Source: Yamagishiella unicocca
Taxonomy: Eukaryota; Chlorophyta; Chlorophyceae; Chlamydomonadales; Volvocaceae
Assembly: GCA_003116995.1 (NCBI GenBank)
Contig: BDSL01000016.1
Location: 744,001 to 808,000, forward strand
Direction: 5' to 3'
Length of the DNA stretch: 64,000 bases
Of the stretch, positions 24,901-33,125 are shown piece by piece. Both the position numbers and the translations under genes were made by a program. The notes beneath the pieces are model-generated. The model was not told where the DNA came from. It did not search any database and worked only from the letters and a program-made list of their open reading frames with translations. How positions within the stretch are numbered: the stretch's first letter is position 1; the number at the start of each line of letters is the position of its first letter.

Positions 24901-27213
24901 CGGAGGAGCGGCTGGACCCGGCGTGCCCCCTGCAGCCGGTCGAGCAGATACAGGTGGGCGGAGGGGCTGCGAACGGCCGAATGTGGGTTTGGTGCGCTTT
25001 TGAGGGGTGTCCTTTTGGTGGGGGTGCCGTGGCGTGCCGCGGTGGCGGGCCAGAGCTGAGGGGCCGTATGTCGGTGGTGACATGACGAGGTGCATAATGG
25101 CGCCCGGCCGGACCAGGAGGGCTGTTAAGAGGCGGTATGCGGCCTTCACGCTTCCAGATAGCGATTCCCAACCCAAATATCACAAAACATGATACATGAT
25201 ATACTACTAAATAGATTCCATACATTTTTATTAACTACCCACTATCCCTCGCGGCACCCCAAAATATGGTACATCCCCACCGCTCCTGACTCCATACGCT
25301 CCCTACACTACCGCACCTGGGCCCCACCCCACAGGGCCTCAGGCTGAGCGACGCTCGGTCGCTGCTGGCCTCTCCCGCCTTCGTCAGCGCCTGCCACGCG
25401 CTGCTGCGCACGCACGCGCCGCTGGTGCGCGGCATGGCGACCCACGGGTCGCTCCACGAGGTCGCCGCCGCGCTGCGCTCCGCCGCCGCGCGCCTCACCT
25501 TCGTGCGCAGCCTGCGAACCACGGCGGTACTGCGGAGCACCGGCGCGGCCCTCTCGCCAGCAGCAGAGGCCTCCCGTGTAGCCTTCGACTTCGTCGAATC
25601 GCCCGAGCAGCAGCAGCAGCAGCCCCAACAGGCCCAGCCGCAACGGCAGCAGCCGTTCGGGATCAGTGCCCTCAGCCCCACCGGACCCACTGGATTGGGG
25701 CGGATCTTCGTAGCGGAACCGCCCACCCACCTGCCCGTCTCCTGGCTCCTCGCCAGCGTCATCAGTCGAGTGCTGGGGAGCCCCGTGGTGCTGCCGCTAC
25801 AGCCGCTGTTCACCACGCCAGCCAGTGAGCTGCAGCAGCTACAGCCAGTGCTGCTGCCGGGCGGCTTCGACGCGGGACTGGAGACGGCGGCCCAGGCCGG
25901 CTCCCCGGGCGCGCCGCTGCTGCCTGCTGACGTGGCGCTGCTACAGCTCAAGCCGCTGCGGCGCTACTGCGCAGGGGAGGTGGTGGCGTACCAGCGCGCG
26001 GCGACGGCCGGCGCGGCGGCCGCCTCCGCCTCCACCTCTGCTCCGCAATCCACCGGTGGCGTGGAGTCGAAGCCGGCGGCAGCGGCGGCAGCGGGCGGCG
26101 ACGTCGGCAGCGGCGCCTGCAACATGTGCTACGGCCGTGTGGCAGCGCACTGCGCGCCCATTGATGCCTCCTCCGGCGTGCACCGGGTGCTGGTGGAGGT
26201 GGAGCCGGGGGTGGTGCAGCACCTGCTGTCCACGCAGGTGTTTTGCTTCAGGTGGGAGCGACAGCCGGGCTGGAGGGCCAAGTCTGAGGGGTTGGGCGCA
26301 AGGGGAGGGGGCGGTAGAGAAGAACCGCAGGATTGGCAGAGGAGGAGAGGCGCTACTAGCTGGCAAACGATTCGAATTCTCGCTTAATGGGCCAACGTGC
26401 TTGTAATACGCGTTTTATCTGTCGTATGTAGGAGTCCCTCGGGAGATGCAGCGGCCCGCGACGCGGCTGCGCCCGCCACGTCGCTGGTGGACCCCTCGGC
26501 AGCCGCCGCCTCCCTTGCTGGGGCCGCCGGAACACCTGGCACAGCGCCCGGCGGGACCACCGGTGCCGGCAGCGCCGGCTCCGCCGCTCCCAACTCTGCC
26601 GCGGCGGCGGTAGCGGCGTCCGGCGGCGAGGCCGGGCCAGTGCGCGCCAGCGAGATGGTCGCGGCGGTGCGTGACGTGATGGCGGCTGCGGGCCTGCCGC
26701 TGGACCCCGCTGCGGGTCAGCTGATGGGGCGGGTGGCGGCGCTGCAAGAGGACCTGGCGGCGATCAAGGGGCAGCTGGCGGAGGTACGCTGCGGGGGGGT
26801 CACCGGGAAGAGCGACGCCGCCGGTTCGGACACGCGCCGTGGACCCACCGGAGCTCACGCCGGCCGGCTTGCTGCCCCCTGCCGTTCCTAACCGGAAATC
26901 AAACGTTTCCGCCTGCTACCAACCGTATTCCTTTCGCCGCCACCATCCGGGTTTCGCCTTCCCCGCCCCGCCTCGCGCCTACCCGACCCGCCCGCCTCCC
27001 CCCCCGCCGCAGGCGAAGCGCGAGGCATCGGTCGCGGAGAGCGCCCGCGACGCTTGGCAGTGCAAGATCTGCTTCAGCCAGGACGTGGACTCGGCGTACA
27101 CGGGCTGCGGGCACCTCATCTGCGCCCGCTGCGCCACTGCGGCCGCCTCAAACCGCTGCCCCGTATGCCGCAAGCCCAGCCAGTCGCTGCTGCGGCTCTA
27201 CCGGTTGGGCTGA
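1..27213 (+). CDS. Sacsin-like giant chaperone with C-terminal RING finger (5' end outside window)
   Basis: A multi-exon gene enters the window already in frame (S-R-G-P from base 3) and stops with TGA at 27211-27213. Sacsin-family marks are clear. An ATPase N-box reading GVLMELLQNADDAGAT starts at 4354, IGRFGLGFNAVYHFTD starts near 5212, and motifs such as LPIYES, WCPVL and SSALAAGLGWS recur. Clear exons include 1-340, 521-671, 887-1333, 1480-1739, 1959-2138, 2367-2446, 2744-2930, 3111-3386, 3599-3715, 3959-4169, 4354-4473, 5182-5319, 6770-7342, 11279-11800, 14631-14813 and 27013-27213. Introns begin GTGAGx or GTGCGx and end CAG or TAG. Animal sacsin ends in J and HEPN domains, whereas plant-type sacsin-like proteins end in a RING finger as here. 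The expected role is cytosolic chaperone/ubiquitin ligase activity, inferred from family. Coding is rich in Ala/Gly/Gln filler. Exact exon ends in the 16-27 kb part are not all resolved. Confidence 0.9.
2538..2645 (+). repeat. Intronic minisatellite, about 23-24 bp unit
   Basis: About four copies of a unit built on CGTACCCCTGCGCGCCCATC lie in the sacsin intron between the exons at 2367-2446 and 2744-2930. Confidence 0.85.
4354..7342 (+). other. Intact sacsin repeat: GHKL/HSP90-like ATPase domain
   Basis: The N-box E-L-L-Q-N-A-D-D-A-G is complete (4354-4473). GPALLVANDAVFSPSDF and ISRIGQ follow (4722-4794), then the glycine box IGRFGLGFNAVYHFTD with FVSGDYLVMFDPHAKYLP (5182-5319), then FPDAFTPFTHLGCNM (about 5564-5689), TLFRFPLRG (about 5928-6036) and FCFLPLPIRTGLPVHLNAYF with ELSSNRRDIW (ending 7342). 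The Glu, Asn and Asp of the N-box and the Gly-rich lid are all present, so ATP binding is likely retained. The domain is split over about eight exons. Confidence 0.88.
4474..4703 (+). repeat. Intronic tandem repeats: 38-bp duplication and 24-bp minisatellite
   Basis: Directly after the splice donor at 4474 a GGGTTCGCTGCAGGGTTGC segment is duplicated, repeating a donor-like GTGGGT. Then about five units of CACACTTGCCCACCTGCT plus a C-run fill 4580-4703. The array sits between the two halves of the ATPase N-terminal fold. Confidence 0.85.
8955..9066 (+). repeat. CAG/CAA polyglutamine tract (coding)
   Basis: Mixed CAG and CAA codons run in frame, with an internal CAACAATTGCAG motif repeated twice. 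They encode a Gln/Leu-rich tract inside the sacsin exon 8525-9117. Confidence 0.9.
9918..9970 (+). repeat. CAG/CAA polyglutamine tract (coding)
   Basis: About sixteen in-frame Gln codons lie in the sacsin exon 9713-10124, followed by LQPSGQMNQ. Confidence 0.9.
11279..14411 (+). other. Sacsin spacer block 2, paralogous to block 1
   Basis: The marks of block 1 recur in order: LPTYEVY (11279 on), a leucine-rich LPPESAFF segment (about 11990-12437), LSGLSWCPVLRDAP, LLAAPRMVRP, LQAALGWDTPPRVSVLAAQL (12695-13395), SPCVWVAEGFVAPC, LWVVPEPLHPYG, ALQLADCAADAIAAYGRLAG (about 13700-14001) and SYAHEVEAQL (14321-14411). It leads directly into the second, degenerate ATPase repeat. Confidence 0.75.
14631..16252 (+). 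other. Degenerate sacsin repeat: pseudo-ATPase domain
   Basis: This aligns by eye with the repeat at 4354, but key residues are gone. Here the N-box reads FELLEVADALGLRGLRLVL (14631-14813), so the Asn and the second Asp are lost. GPALCAVLPDVALSAEEL replaces GPALLVANDAVFSPSDF (about 15178-15334). The glycine box is replaced by AYSVGLQTAFMVSELLQ, while VVSGTSTYMFDPSGAYL (15545 on) still keeps the FDP turn. FLQSLIGIEVSLL closes the segment. Nucleotide binding is therefore unlikely, and a scaffold role is inferred. Confidence 0.72.
14998..15142 (+). repeat. Intronic 13-bp minisatellite
   Basis: The unit GCCATCCCTCTGC repeats about ten times with small changes in the intron between 14813 and about 15178, inside the degenerate ATPase repeat. 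Confidence 0.88.
18511..18546 (+). repeat. CAG/CAA polyglutamine tract (coding)
   Basis: In-frame CAGCAGCAACAG units encode a short polyglutamine after GSGTADQPT in a sacsin exon. Confidence 0.85.
23537..23657 (+). repeat. Intronic CTCAACCCCG-type minisatellite
   Basis: Variants of CCGCTCAACCC and CGTTCACCCC repeat about a dozen times in a sacsin intron just upstream of the exon encoding GAQLRDVAFVPVARG (from about 23715). Confidence 0.8.
27013..27213 (+). other. C-terminal C3HC4 RING finger exon
   Basis: The last exon starts after CCGCCGCAG and encodes WQCKICFSQDVDSAYTGCGH, then LICARCATAA and RCPVCRKP, ending LLRLYRLG before TGA. The spacing C-x2-C, C-x-H, C-x2-C, C-x2-C fits a RING-HC of the C3HC4 class. 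It predicts E3 ubiquitin-ligase activity and matches the plant type of sacsin-like protein. Confidence 0.9.
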
Positions 27214-27653
27214 GGTTGGGCACAGCCTTAGGCGTTGCATGATTTGTTGTATACGATGTGTGCGTGTGGCTGTCTGCCTTGGGGAAGCCGGTCCTCTGCT
27301 TCCGTGCTGATCTTCGGGTCCCTGTTTTGCAGCGTGTGCCGAAAGTACTTCCGAGCAGCATTGGGCTTGATGGCAGCCCCTGTCTGTACTGTTACACGTA
27401 GGTACAGGATGACAGATACCGGCAAAGGGTGGGGTGGGAGTACGACAGTACTTACTCTGCGGTTGGGTATTGGGCGTCGTGCCGCGAGAGCATCTGCCAC
27501 GACCGGGGTGTGGGGATGGCAGCGGAGGGTTTGAAGCGGTTGGCTGCCTCGCCTCGGCATGGGGTGATATGGCCAGGTTTGATTGGTTAACACAAATTAT
27601 TTGCATGCGCTGTGCGTGTCATCGGGCGGCTGTGGCCGTGAGCTTCGGACGGG

Positions 27654-27960
27654 CCCGAACAGGCGACGTACCGCGCCAAATCATACCCAGATCCATGTCC
27701 TAGAATGGCAATGGAAAGCTGCGACGTTTCGACGTACTGTGCGTGCACGTCTGTGTGTTGGTACCAGTCAAAGGGGGGTGGATGTGTGTGGCAATTGGCG
27801 TGACGTGATCGGGCCACGTGCTTGAGAGCGCCATGTGGGCGATGTAGTGACGATGCCCATTGGAGTGTAGCCCGGACAGGCGACGTACCGTGCCAAATTG
27901 TACCCAGATTCATTCCCTATGATGCATTGGAAAGCTGGGACGTTTCGGCGTGCTGCGGAC
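27654..27960 (+). repeat. Dispersed repeat family 2 (with internal direct repeat)
   Basis: CAGGCGACGTACCGYGCCAA followed by ACCCAGATYCAT and GGAAAGCTGSGACGTTTC occurs at about 27660 and again at about 27875. The middle part, with GGATGTGTGTGGCAATTGGC and GTGATCGGGCCACGTGC, recurs at 34267-34372. The family is unknown to me; a non-autonomous transposable element is the likely explanation. Confidence 0.7.
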
Positions 27961-28218
27961 AGCAGGCAGGCTGGGCATAAAGCCAAGTCATCGCAGCATC
28001 GGAATGCGACATAGCGAGCAGCATCGGAAAAGGGCGCAGGGCATGCAGAACTATGCGACGACGCCTACCCTCCCCTTGCGCCGTGTATTGCTAATAGGGG
28101 GGATATTCCCCCTGGCTGGGCGGTCTCGCTACTTGTTCTCTGGCCCCTTGGTTGGGGTTTCTGATGTTTTGCCATTCCTCGGTCGGCTGGTTTGTTCTTC
28201 TTCCTGCATCTCATTTTG

Positions 28219-28285
28219 GTGTCAGGCGGTGCGCCCGATAACTCTACCTTATGGTCTGGGGCCCACTGCAACAGTTACTACTACC
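28219..28285 (+). mobile_element. Short retroposon family 1, copy with longer 5' part
   Basis: The copy carries the family core: GTCAGGCGGTGCGCCCGAT, CTCTACCTTATGGTCTGG, CCCACTGCAACAGTTACTAC. Upstream sequence back to about 28170 also resembles the copies at 57270 and 47990. Confidence 0.7.
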
Positions 28286-28525
28286 GGCCAGCCGTGGCCT
28301 AATCTGACCCCTCACAGCTGGGCGCCGGGCCACACTAGGCGGCCCTGAACAACCCGCAGCAGAGGGTCGTGGGGACCAACCCCTCCCCAACCCTTGTTGG
28401 GGACCCCTAGTGCCGCGAAATCCCGCAAACGGGACCAAAACTCCATTAGCCCACGCCGAATCGCACTGACCCCGGGACACAATAGCGCCCAACCGCATGG
28501 CTTATTGGTTAACGACGGCTTGACT

Positions 28526-28582
28526 GTGCCCCGATGGTTCTGCCTTTAGGCCTGGAACCCACTGTAACAAGTTACTACTACC
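28526..28582 (+). mobile_element. Short retroposon family 1, truncated copy
   Basis: The core reads CCCGATGGTTCTGCC, GGCCTGGAACCCACTGTAAC, TTACTACTACC. It is 5'-truncated relative to the copy at 28219. Confidence 0.7.
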
Positions 28583-29232
28583 ACTATTTCAGTGCCAAAA
28601 CTATACCCCAGGCTATGCAGCAGTGATTATGATGCTGTGCCGACGTCAGGGCAAAGCCTGATCTCCTCCCAAAAGACATGGTGATAAATAGATCCCTTAC
28701 TTTTCAAAAGCTTACCCCAATAGCGAAACGACAATTCAGCCCAGTGCACCTGGAGAGGGACAGCAACCTGCCTGGGGCGCGGGTACAGGACGCGCTCCCA
28801 CGCTCATTATGTACGTGATGCTGGCTAGATGTAGCCGAAATGTGTCGGTTGCTATGGATCTGTGCCCACTGTCGAAGCAACAGTGGTGCCATCGGGACAA
28901 TGCACGACAATGTACGACATGGCCCCTTTTTAGACTCGAGAAGGCTTGAGCATTGCTTTGTTGCATAGAATACCGCAACAAAGCGGTCGGCGGCAAAGTG
29001 TCCAAAGTGCGTACTGTCCAAAGTGTCCAAAGCGCGCCCACGCAGGAAGGCGGCGGTCACCTGTCCCCGCCAACTATGCTTGCCGACAACGGCAGCGTGT
29101 CACCCGTCGGCACTGTCGACTGACACTGACAGGCGGCCTTGAACGCAAGCTGCCAGGACGTAACAAAAGTCGCTTCACTGACATCCATACGTCATCACTA
29201 ACTCCTCAGGTACAGTTCATCAGTGACCCATC

Positions 29233-29340
29233 ATATAATGAACGATGTACATGGTAGCATGAACAGTTTGGCCGGCGGTGCAAAACCTACTGCACCGCCG
29301 GCCAAACTGTTCATGCTACCATGTACATCGTTCATCATAT
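29233..29340. repeat. Near-perfect hairpin, 50-bp arms
   Basis: Arms 29233-29282 and 29291-29340 are reverse complements with a single mismatch, separated by an 8-base loop AAACCTAC. The stem ends in GCCGGCGGTGCA at the loop. It lies outside any gene I can support. It could be a foldback element or a stable transcript hairpin. Confidence 0.93.
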
Positions 29341-29764
29341 GTACAGATTAACCGTATGGTCCGCGTTTGACACCCATGTCGCATGTCATAATGTCCTGAC
29401 GCCCAAATTACGCCCCCACAGCGTCGTGACACGTGTGGGCAACCGAACCCTGCTTGCTCATTAAGGAAAAAACCCTGCAGCAGCAAGGGAAAAACCCTGT
29501 CCCACCAAAACCTGGGCCGATCACGAATCCGCAAGCACGTCAGCCTGCCCCTCACACACAAGGCGACCGGAGACTACCCGCAAAAAGGGCGTCGAGGCAG
29601 CCCAACCGGGAAGCCCCAACGCAGCAAACCCCCACAGAAGGGCCCAGAACTCGACCACCCCACGGCGGATGGCACGATCCAGGATATCACTCCCCGGAAC
29701 AACATGAGGGCCACCAGCCCCCGCCCTCTTCACGGCCGCGGCCGTGTTGGGCACAGCGCCTTCC

Positions 29765-29798
<34 letters not shown>
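29765..29798 (+). repeat. (AAT)n microsatellite
   Basis: About eleven uninterrupted TAA/AAT triplets, flanked by a CAGCGCCTTCCTAATAAT segment that occurs again at 29821 and, inverted, at 30110. Confidence 0.95.
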
Positions 29799-29800
<2 letters not shown>

Positions 29801-29873
29801 AGGTGATGGTTTATGGCCGACAGCGCCTTCCTAATAATAATGAAGTTGATGGATTATGGCCATAAACCATCAA

Positions 29874-29965
29874 CTGGGGGAGGCCAAGATGGTGGGTGGC
29901 GCGGACGCAGGCAGCAGCCACCAGGCGATGGCTGCCGAGGCGCAAGCCGTGCTGGCCCTATAAGT
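29874..29965 (+). pseudogene. Truncated inverted copy of the kinase-like gene's last codons
   Basis: The plus strand reads LGEAKMVGGADAGSSHQAMA then AEAQAVLAL and TAA, differing by a few residues from the C-terminus of the gene at 30278. There is no upstream kinase sequence, so it cannot be a functional gene. Confidence 0.8.
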
Positions 29966-30367
29966 TCTCACTCTCGGTGAGCATGACAGGTGCTGGGAAC
30001 ATGTATGGAAAAGGCACATGCCACAGGTTACCATGTGATTCGCTGTGGCGATGCGCAGGAATACTGGTAGCACATTACGCAAGCCGACGAACAATATTGC
30101 GCATCAACTTCATTAGGAAGGCGCTGTGCCCGACACGTCCGCAATATTGTTCGTCGGCTTGCGTATTGTGCTACCAGTATTCCTGCGCATCGCCACAGCG
30201 AATCACATGGTAACCTGTGGCATGTGCCTTTTCCATGCATGTTCCCAGCACCTGTCATGCGCACCGAGCGTGAGAACTTATAGGGCCTGCACGGCTTGCA
30301 CCTCGGCAGCCATCGCCTGGTGGCTGCTGCCCGCGTCCGCGCCACCAACCATCTTGGCCTCCCCCAG
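29874..30367. repeat. Inverted duplication of the kinase-gene 3' end, 227-bp arms
   Basis: The left arm 29874-30100 and the right arm 30141-30367 are reverse complements of equal length with few mismatches. They are separated by 40 bases that themselves repeat, inverted, the CAGCGCCTTCC flank. The right arm is the authentic 3' end of the minus-strand kinase gene. The left arm is a pseudo-copy of its last 30 or so codons plus downstream sequence. Confidence 0.92.
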
Positions 30368-33125
30368 GTCGACCAGCTTGACCCCCCCGTCCTGCCCCAG
30401 CACAAAATTGGAAAGGCGGATGTCCCCATGCAGCACGCCTGCCCGGTGGAGCGCTTGCAGCGCTTGCACCATCGAGGCGCGCAGCGCCGGAGTGATGACA
30501 GCACCGCGGCCATCGATGCTGCCACCGACGCCCCCAGTGCCGCCACCGCCGGCGCCACCGCCGGCTCCGGCCGCCAGGTCCTCGCCCTCGTCAGTGAGCG
30601 CCAGGAACAGGGCGCCCGTGTGAGCGAACATGCCGTGCCGCAGCAGCCGCGGCACCTTGGCGCCCAGGACATCGCTGCCGCTGCTCCTGGCTAGGCGTAA
30701 GTAAACAGCAAGCTCGCGTGCGAAGGCGTCCACGGCCCCGTGTCGCCGCTGCTCAAACAGCTTGACCACCACAGCCGTACCATTTATGTCGCCCTGCGCA
30801 GCAGTATGACCCATCAGCCAACAGGGCCGAGCCATCATCAGCAACTTGATTAATATTAATGTAGCTTCGCGGCGTGCACAACCTCCCGTTTCGGTTTCGA
30901 CTGCGACATCGCAATCCACATTCCACAACAGTGCAATGCATCAAGCCCCCGGTCCGTGCAAGTCTTCTCCCTTCACGACGCGCACCCCTGTCCCTAGGCT
31001 TTACCAACAGCCCCAACCACCCATGCCTTACCGCCCCAACCACCCACGCACCTCCAGCACGTTGCCATAGCGCGCATACCCTGCACACCGGCCGGTGAGG
31101 CCCACGTCCCCAAAGCCGCAAAGCTCCAGGGGCAGCGCGGAGCCGACTGCCAGCTCCTCAAGTCCCTCTGGCACCTGGTCCCCCAGTGGGACATACATGG
31201 TGCTAATGGTATCCATGCCGATGCTGCTGGCGTCGCCCACGTCGCTGGCGTCTGTATCAGGGCTGATGGCGCCAATACTGGCGCCACTAGTGGCGCCAGC
31301 AGTGGCGTCAGTATTGGTGTCATCAGCCCTGATACAGACGCCAGCAGTGGCACCACCACTATCGCAAACGCAGAAGGACCTTTGGCGGACCTCGTCGCCC
31401 TGCACTTGTCCACCGACCGCGTCATACCAGGGTGCAGGCTGCTGCTGCTCCTGTAGCCATGCTGAACGGCGCCGCTTGAGCTGCCGCTCTTGGGGGTCGC
31501 CCGCAGGGGGTGTAAGGGGCACATCCTCACGTGGCAACAGCTGCTTCACACCCTTCAGCTGCTGCGCCTGGTGCAGCAGGGCTAGCAGCGCCAGCAGCAT
31601 CCGGTCCAGCCCGATAGGTGGAGAAACGAAGAGCGTCCTGTCCTCAACCTCCGACGAGCGCATGAGTAGTAGTGCAACATCATGCCGAGTTACCATCCCC
31701 AGGGGAGCCTCGTCCATAACCATGTCGCCGTAGCACTGCTGCAGCGCTTTGTCTAGCTTCAAGTCCTGCAACTGCTCCAGTGTCATGGTCGACACGTCGT
31801 GAGTCAGCTCCAGGGGAAACTGCCATTGGCCTTTGAACTTAATGCAAACATAGACGTTATGGGAGCACGTTTTCCGTGACTGCTGCCGCACCCCCCCTGG
31901 CTGCCGCTGCTGATCTGATTGAGCCTCGGGCAGCAGCTGAATGGCGTAGTCCGTTCCCGAGGCGCTGCGGCCGCTGCCCCCGCCCTTGATCGCCGCCTTG
32001 ATGTTCATGGACGCAGCGACGTCGTTGACGAGCTCGGCCATGTTCAGCATAGGGGCACGCACTTCACACTCGTCCGCAGCTGCGTTGAAGCCCACCATAG
32101 CTGCCCCGTCGCCGGCCCGCATCACGGGAACATACTTCCGCTCGCCGTTATTGAGCCGGCCTGCCACGGACTCCAGCAGCTCGTTGAACCTATTCCACGG
32201 AGCCAGCGCCGAGAAGGTGCGCGGCCACTCGGCAATTGTTCTGCTGCTGGAGCGGCGCGGGCTGAGCCGCAGGTTTAAGCCCGGGAGCGGCCGCAAAATG
32301 GCTTCCCTAGCGGTCAGCCAGTATCCGGGCCCTGTACACACAGGTGTTAAGCCGACAAAGGCGGGGGGGTTAAAACCAGCGCACAGATCTGCACAATAAG
32401 ATCCTGCCATAACGAATTCATCACCATCGGCCTGTTGTTTGTTCACAGAGTTCAACTAGTGTGGTTCTAGTGTTGCGGTTCCTGGTAATCGAGGGGTGCC
32501 TGCACCCAAGAGAGTCCGTCGAAAACAGTCCCAGACGTACGCCCGGCGCAGTGCCCACCATGCTAAACGAGTTTCCCTGCAGCTAGGCAACCGAGAAACC
32601 GCGGCTACCGCGAGTCGCGGAAGCGCAAACACAAAGGCAAGAACGGGGCCTGACAGGGCCTGACCACACGAACGCACCGCTGCATTGGTTCAAGTCCTTG
32701 CGCTCAGCAACCAGCACTTTCCTCTCCTCGGCCAGTAGGTTGCGGCGCTCTTTGAGATGTGTCACGAGGCCTTGGTTGTGAGCCGCCTGCCTTAGCTCGT
32801 GCTCAATCTCATCCTCCACTACCCTCAGCTCCTCGTCCTTCTTTTCAATCTCCAATGGGGGTGGGTGGGTATTGGGGGGGTGGGTGGGCATGGGGGGTTG
32901 GCGGGTTAGGGGGGGTATGGGGGGTGGGGTGGGGGTGGGGTGGGGTGGGGTGGGGTGGGGTGGGGTGGGGGTGGGGTGGGGTGGGGTGGGGTGGGGTGGG
33001 GTGGGGTGGGGTGGGGTGGGGTGGGGTGGGGTGGGGTGGGGTGGGGTGGGGTGGGGTGGGGGTGGGGTGGGGTGGGGTGGGGTGGGGTGGGCGTGGGGTG
33101 GGGTGGGGTGCTCCAGTTGCTTCAT
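30278..33125 (-). CDS. Coiled-coil / nuclease-fold-like / minimal kinase protein (Crinkler-type C-terminal architecture)
   Basis: Three phase-compatible exons are proposed: 33125-32678, 32331-31052 and 30793-30278 (TAA). Exon 1 encodes MKQLE, a Pro-Thr-His repeat from the (GGGGT)n array, then a coiled coil (EIEKKDEELRVVEDEIEHEL). Exon 2 has VYVCIKFKGQWQFPLELTHD, then LDKALQQCYGDMVMDEAPLG and LFVSPPIGLDRMLLALLALL. This resembles the restriction-nuclease-fold segment found before kinases in Crinkler-like proteins of oomycetes, fungi and algae, but the usual catalytic E-x-K reads E-L-T. Exon 3 is a minimal kinase: VVVK lysine, AFARE helix-C Glu, HGDIRLSNF catalytic loop and a VDLGEA metal site, ending soon after without a full C-lobe. 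The phosphorylation target is unknown. The repeat array could instead be an intron, and an extra 5' exon near 33950-34199 is possible. Confidence 0.65.
31245..31344. repeat. 100-bp imperfect palindrome inside coding exon
   Basis: Halves 31245-31294 and 31295-31344 are reverse complements at about 45 of 50 positions (outer arms CTGGCGTCTGTATCAGGGCT). On the minus strand it encodes an Asp/Ala/Gly/Thr-rich linker between the nuclease-like and kinase parts, with no frame break. Confidence 0.88.
32865..33111 (+). repeat. (GGGGT)n satellite, G-quadruplex-prone
   Basis: More than thirty GGGGT pentamers run from about 32925 to 33108, with less regular copies before. All frames of the C-rich strand are open, which allows a Pro-Thr-Pro-Pro-His repeat in the minus-strand gene. 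Matching TGGAG pentanucleotides sit at both borders of the array when read on the minus strand. Confidence 0.93.

Larger units (their letters stand above)
16494..26795 (+). other. Sacsin C-terminal helical region up to the RING exon
   Basis: A run of exons continues the sacsin reading. Marks are LHVMAHNALLLPAV with TVYRERWLLSSCHDVEG (about 16494-17970), ALGSCQLLAAPPLP (18860 on), WLWQLWALVNGLMDTAREW (19640-19700), DFAPFAFEVPPSLASFTPLL (23910-24006), PSLPEAATKWLGCPRLADVA (24840-24954) and LSDARSLLASPAFVSACHAL (25337 on). An exon at about 25337-26253 carries a Gln-rich stretch near 25606. Exon ends are approximate and some small exons were not placed. Large introns at about 22810-23190 and 24955-25336 contain AT-rich DNA. 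Confidence 0.65.
27214..29232. other. Gene-free interval downstream of the sacsin-like gene
   Basis: No convincing coding exon was found on either strand. The interval holds the sacsin 3' untranslated region (no TGTAA within the first 300 bases), a second dispersed repeat family at 27654-27960, and two retroposon copies at 28219 and 28526. GC content is lower than in the gene to the left. Confidence 0.6.

Noticed and set aside
32865..33111. Telomere or internal telomeric repeat
   Set aside because: The unit is GGGGT, whereas the known Chlamydomonas telomere unit is TTTTAGGG. No such unit is present.
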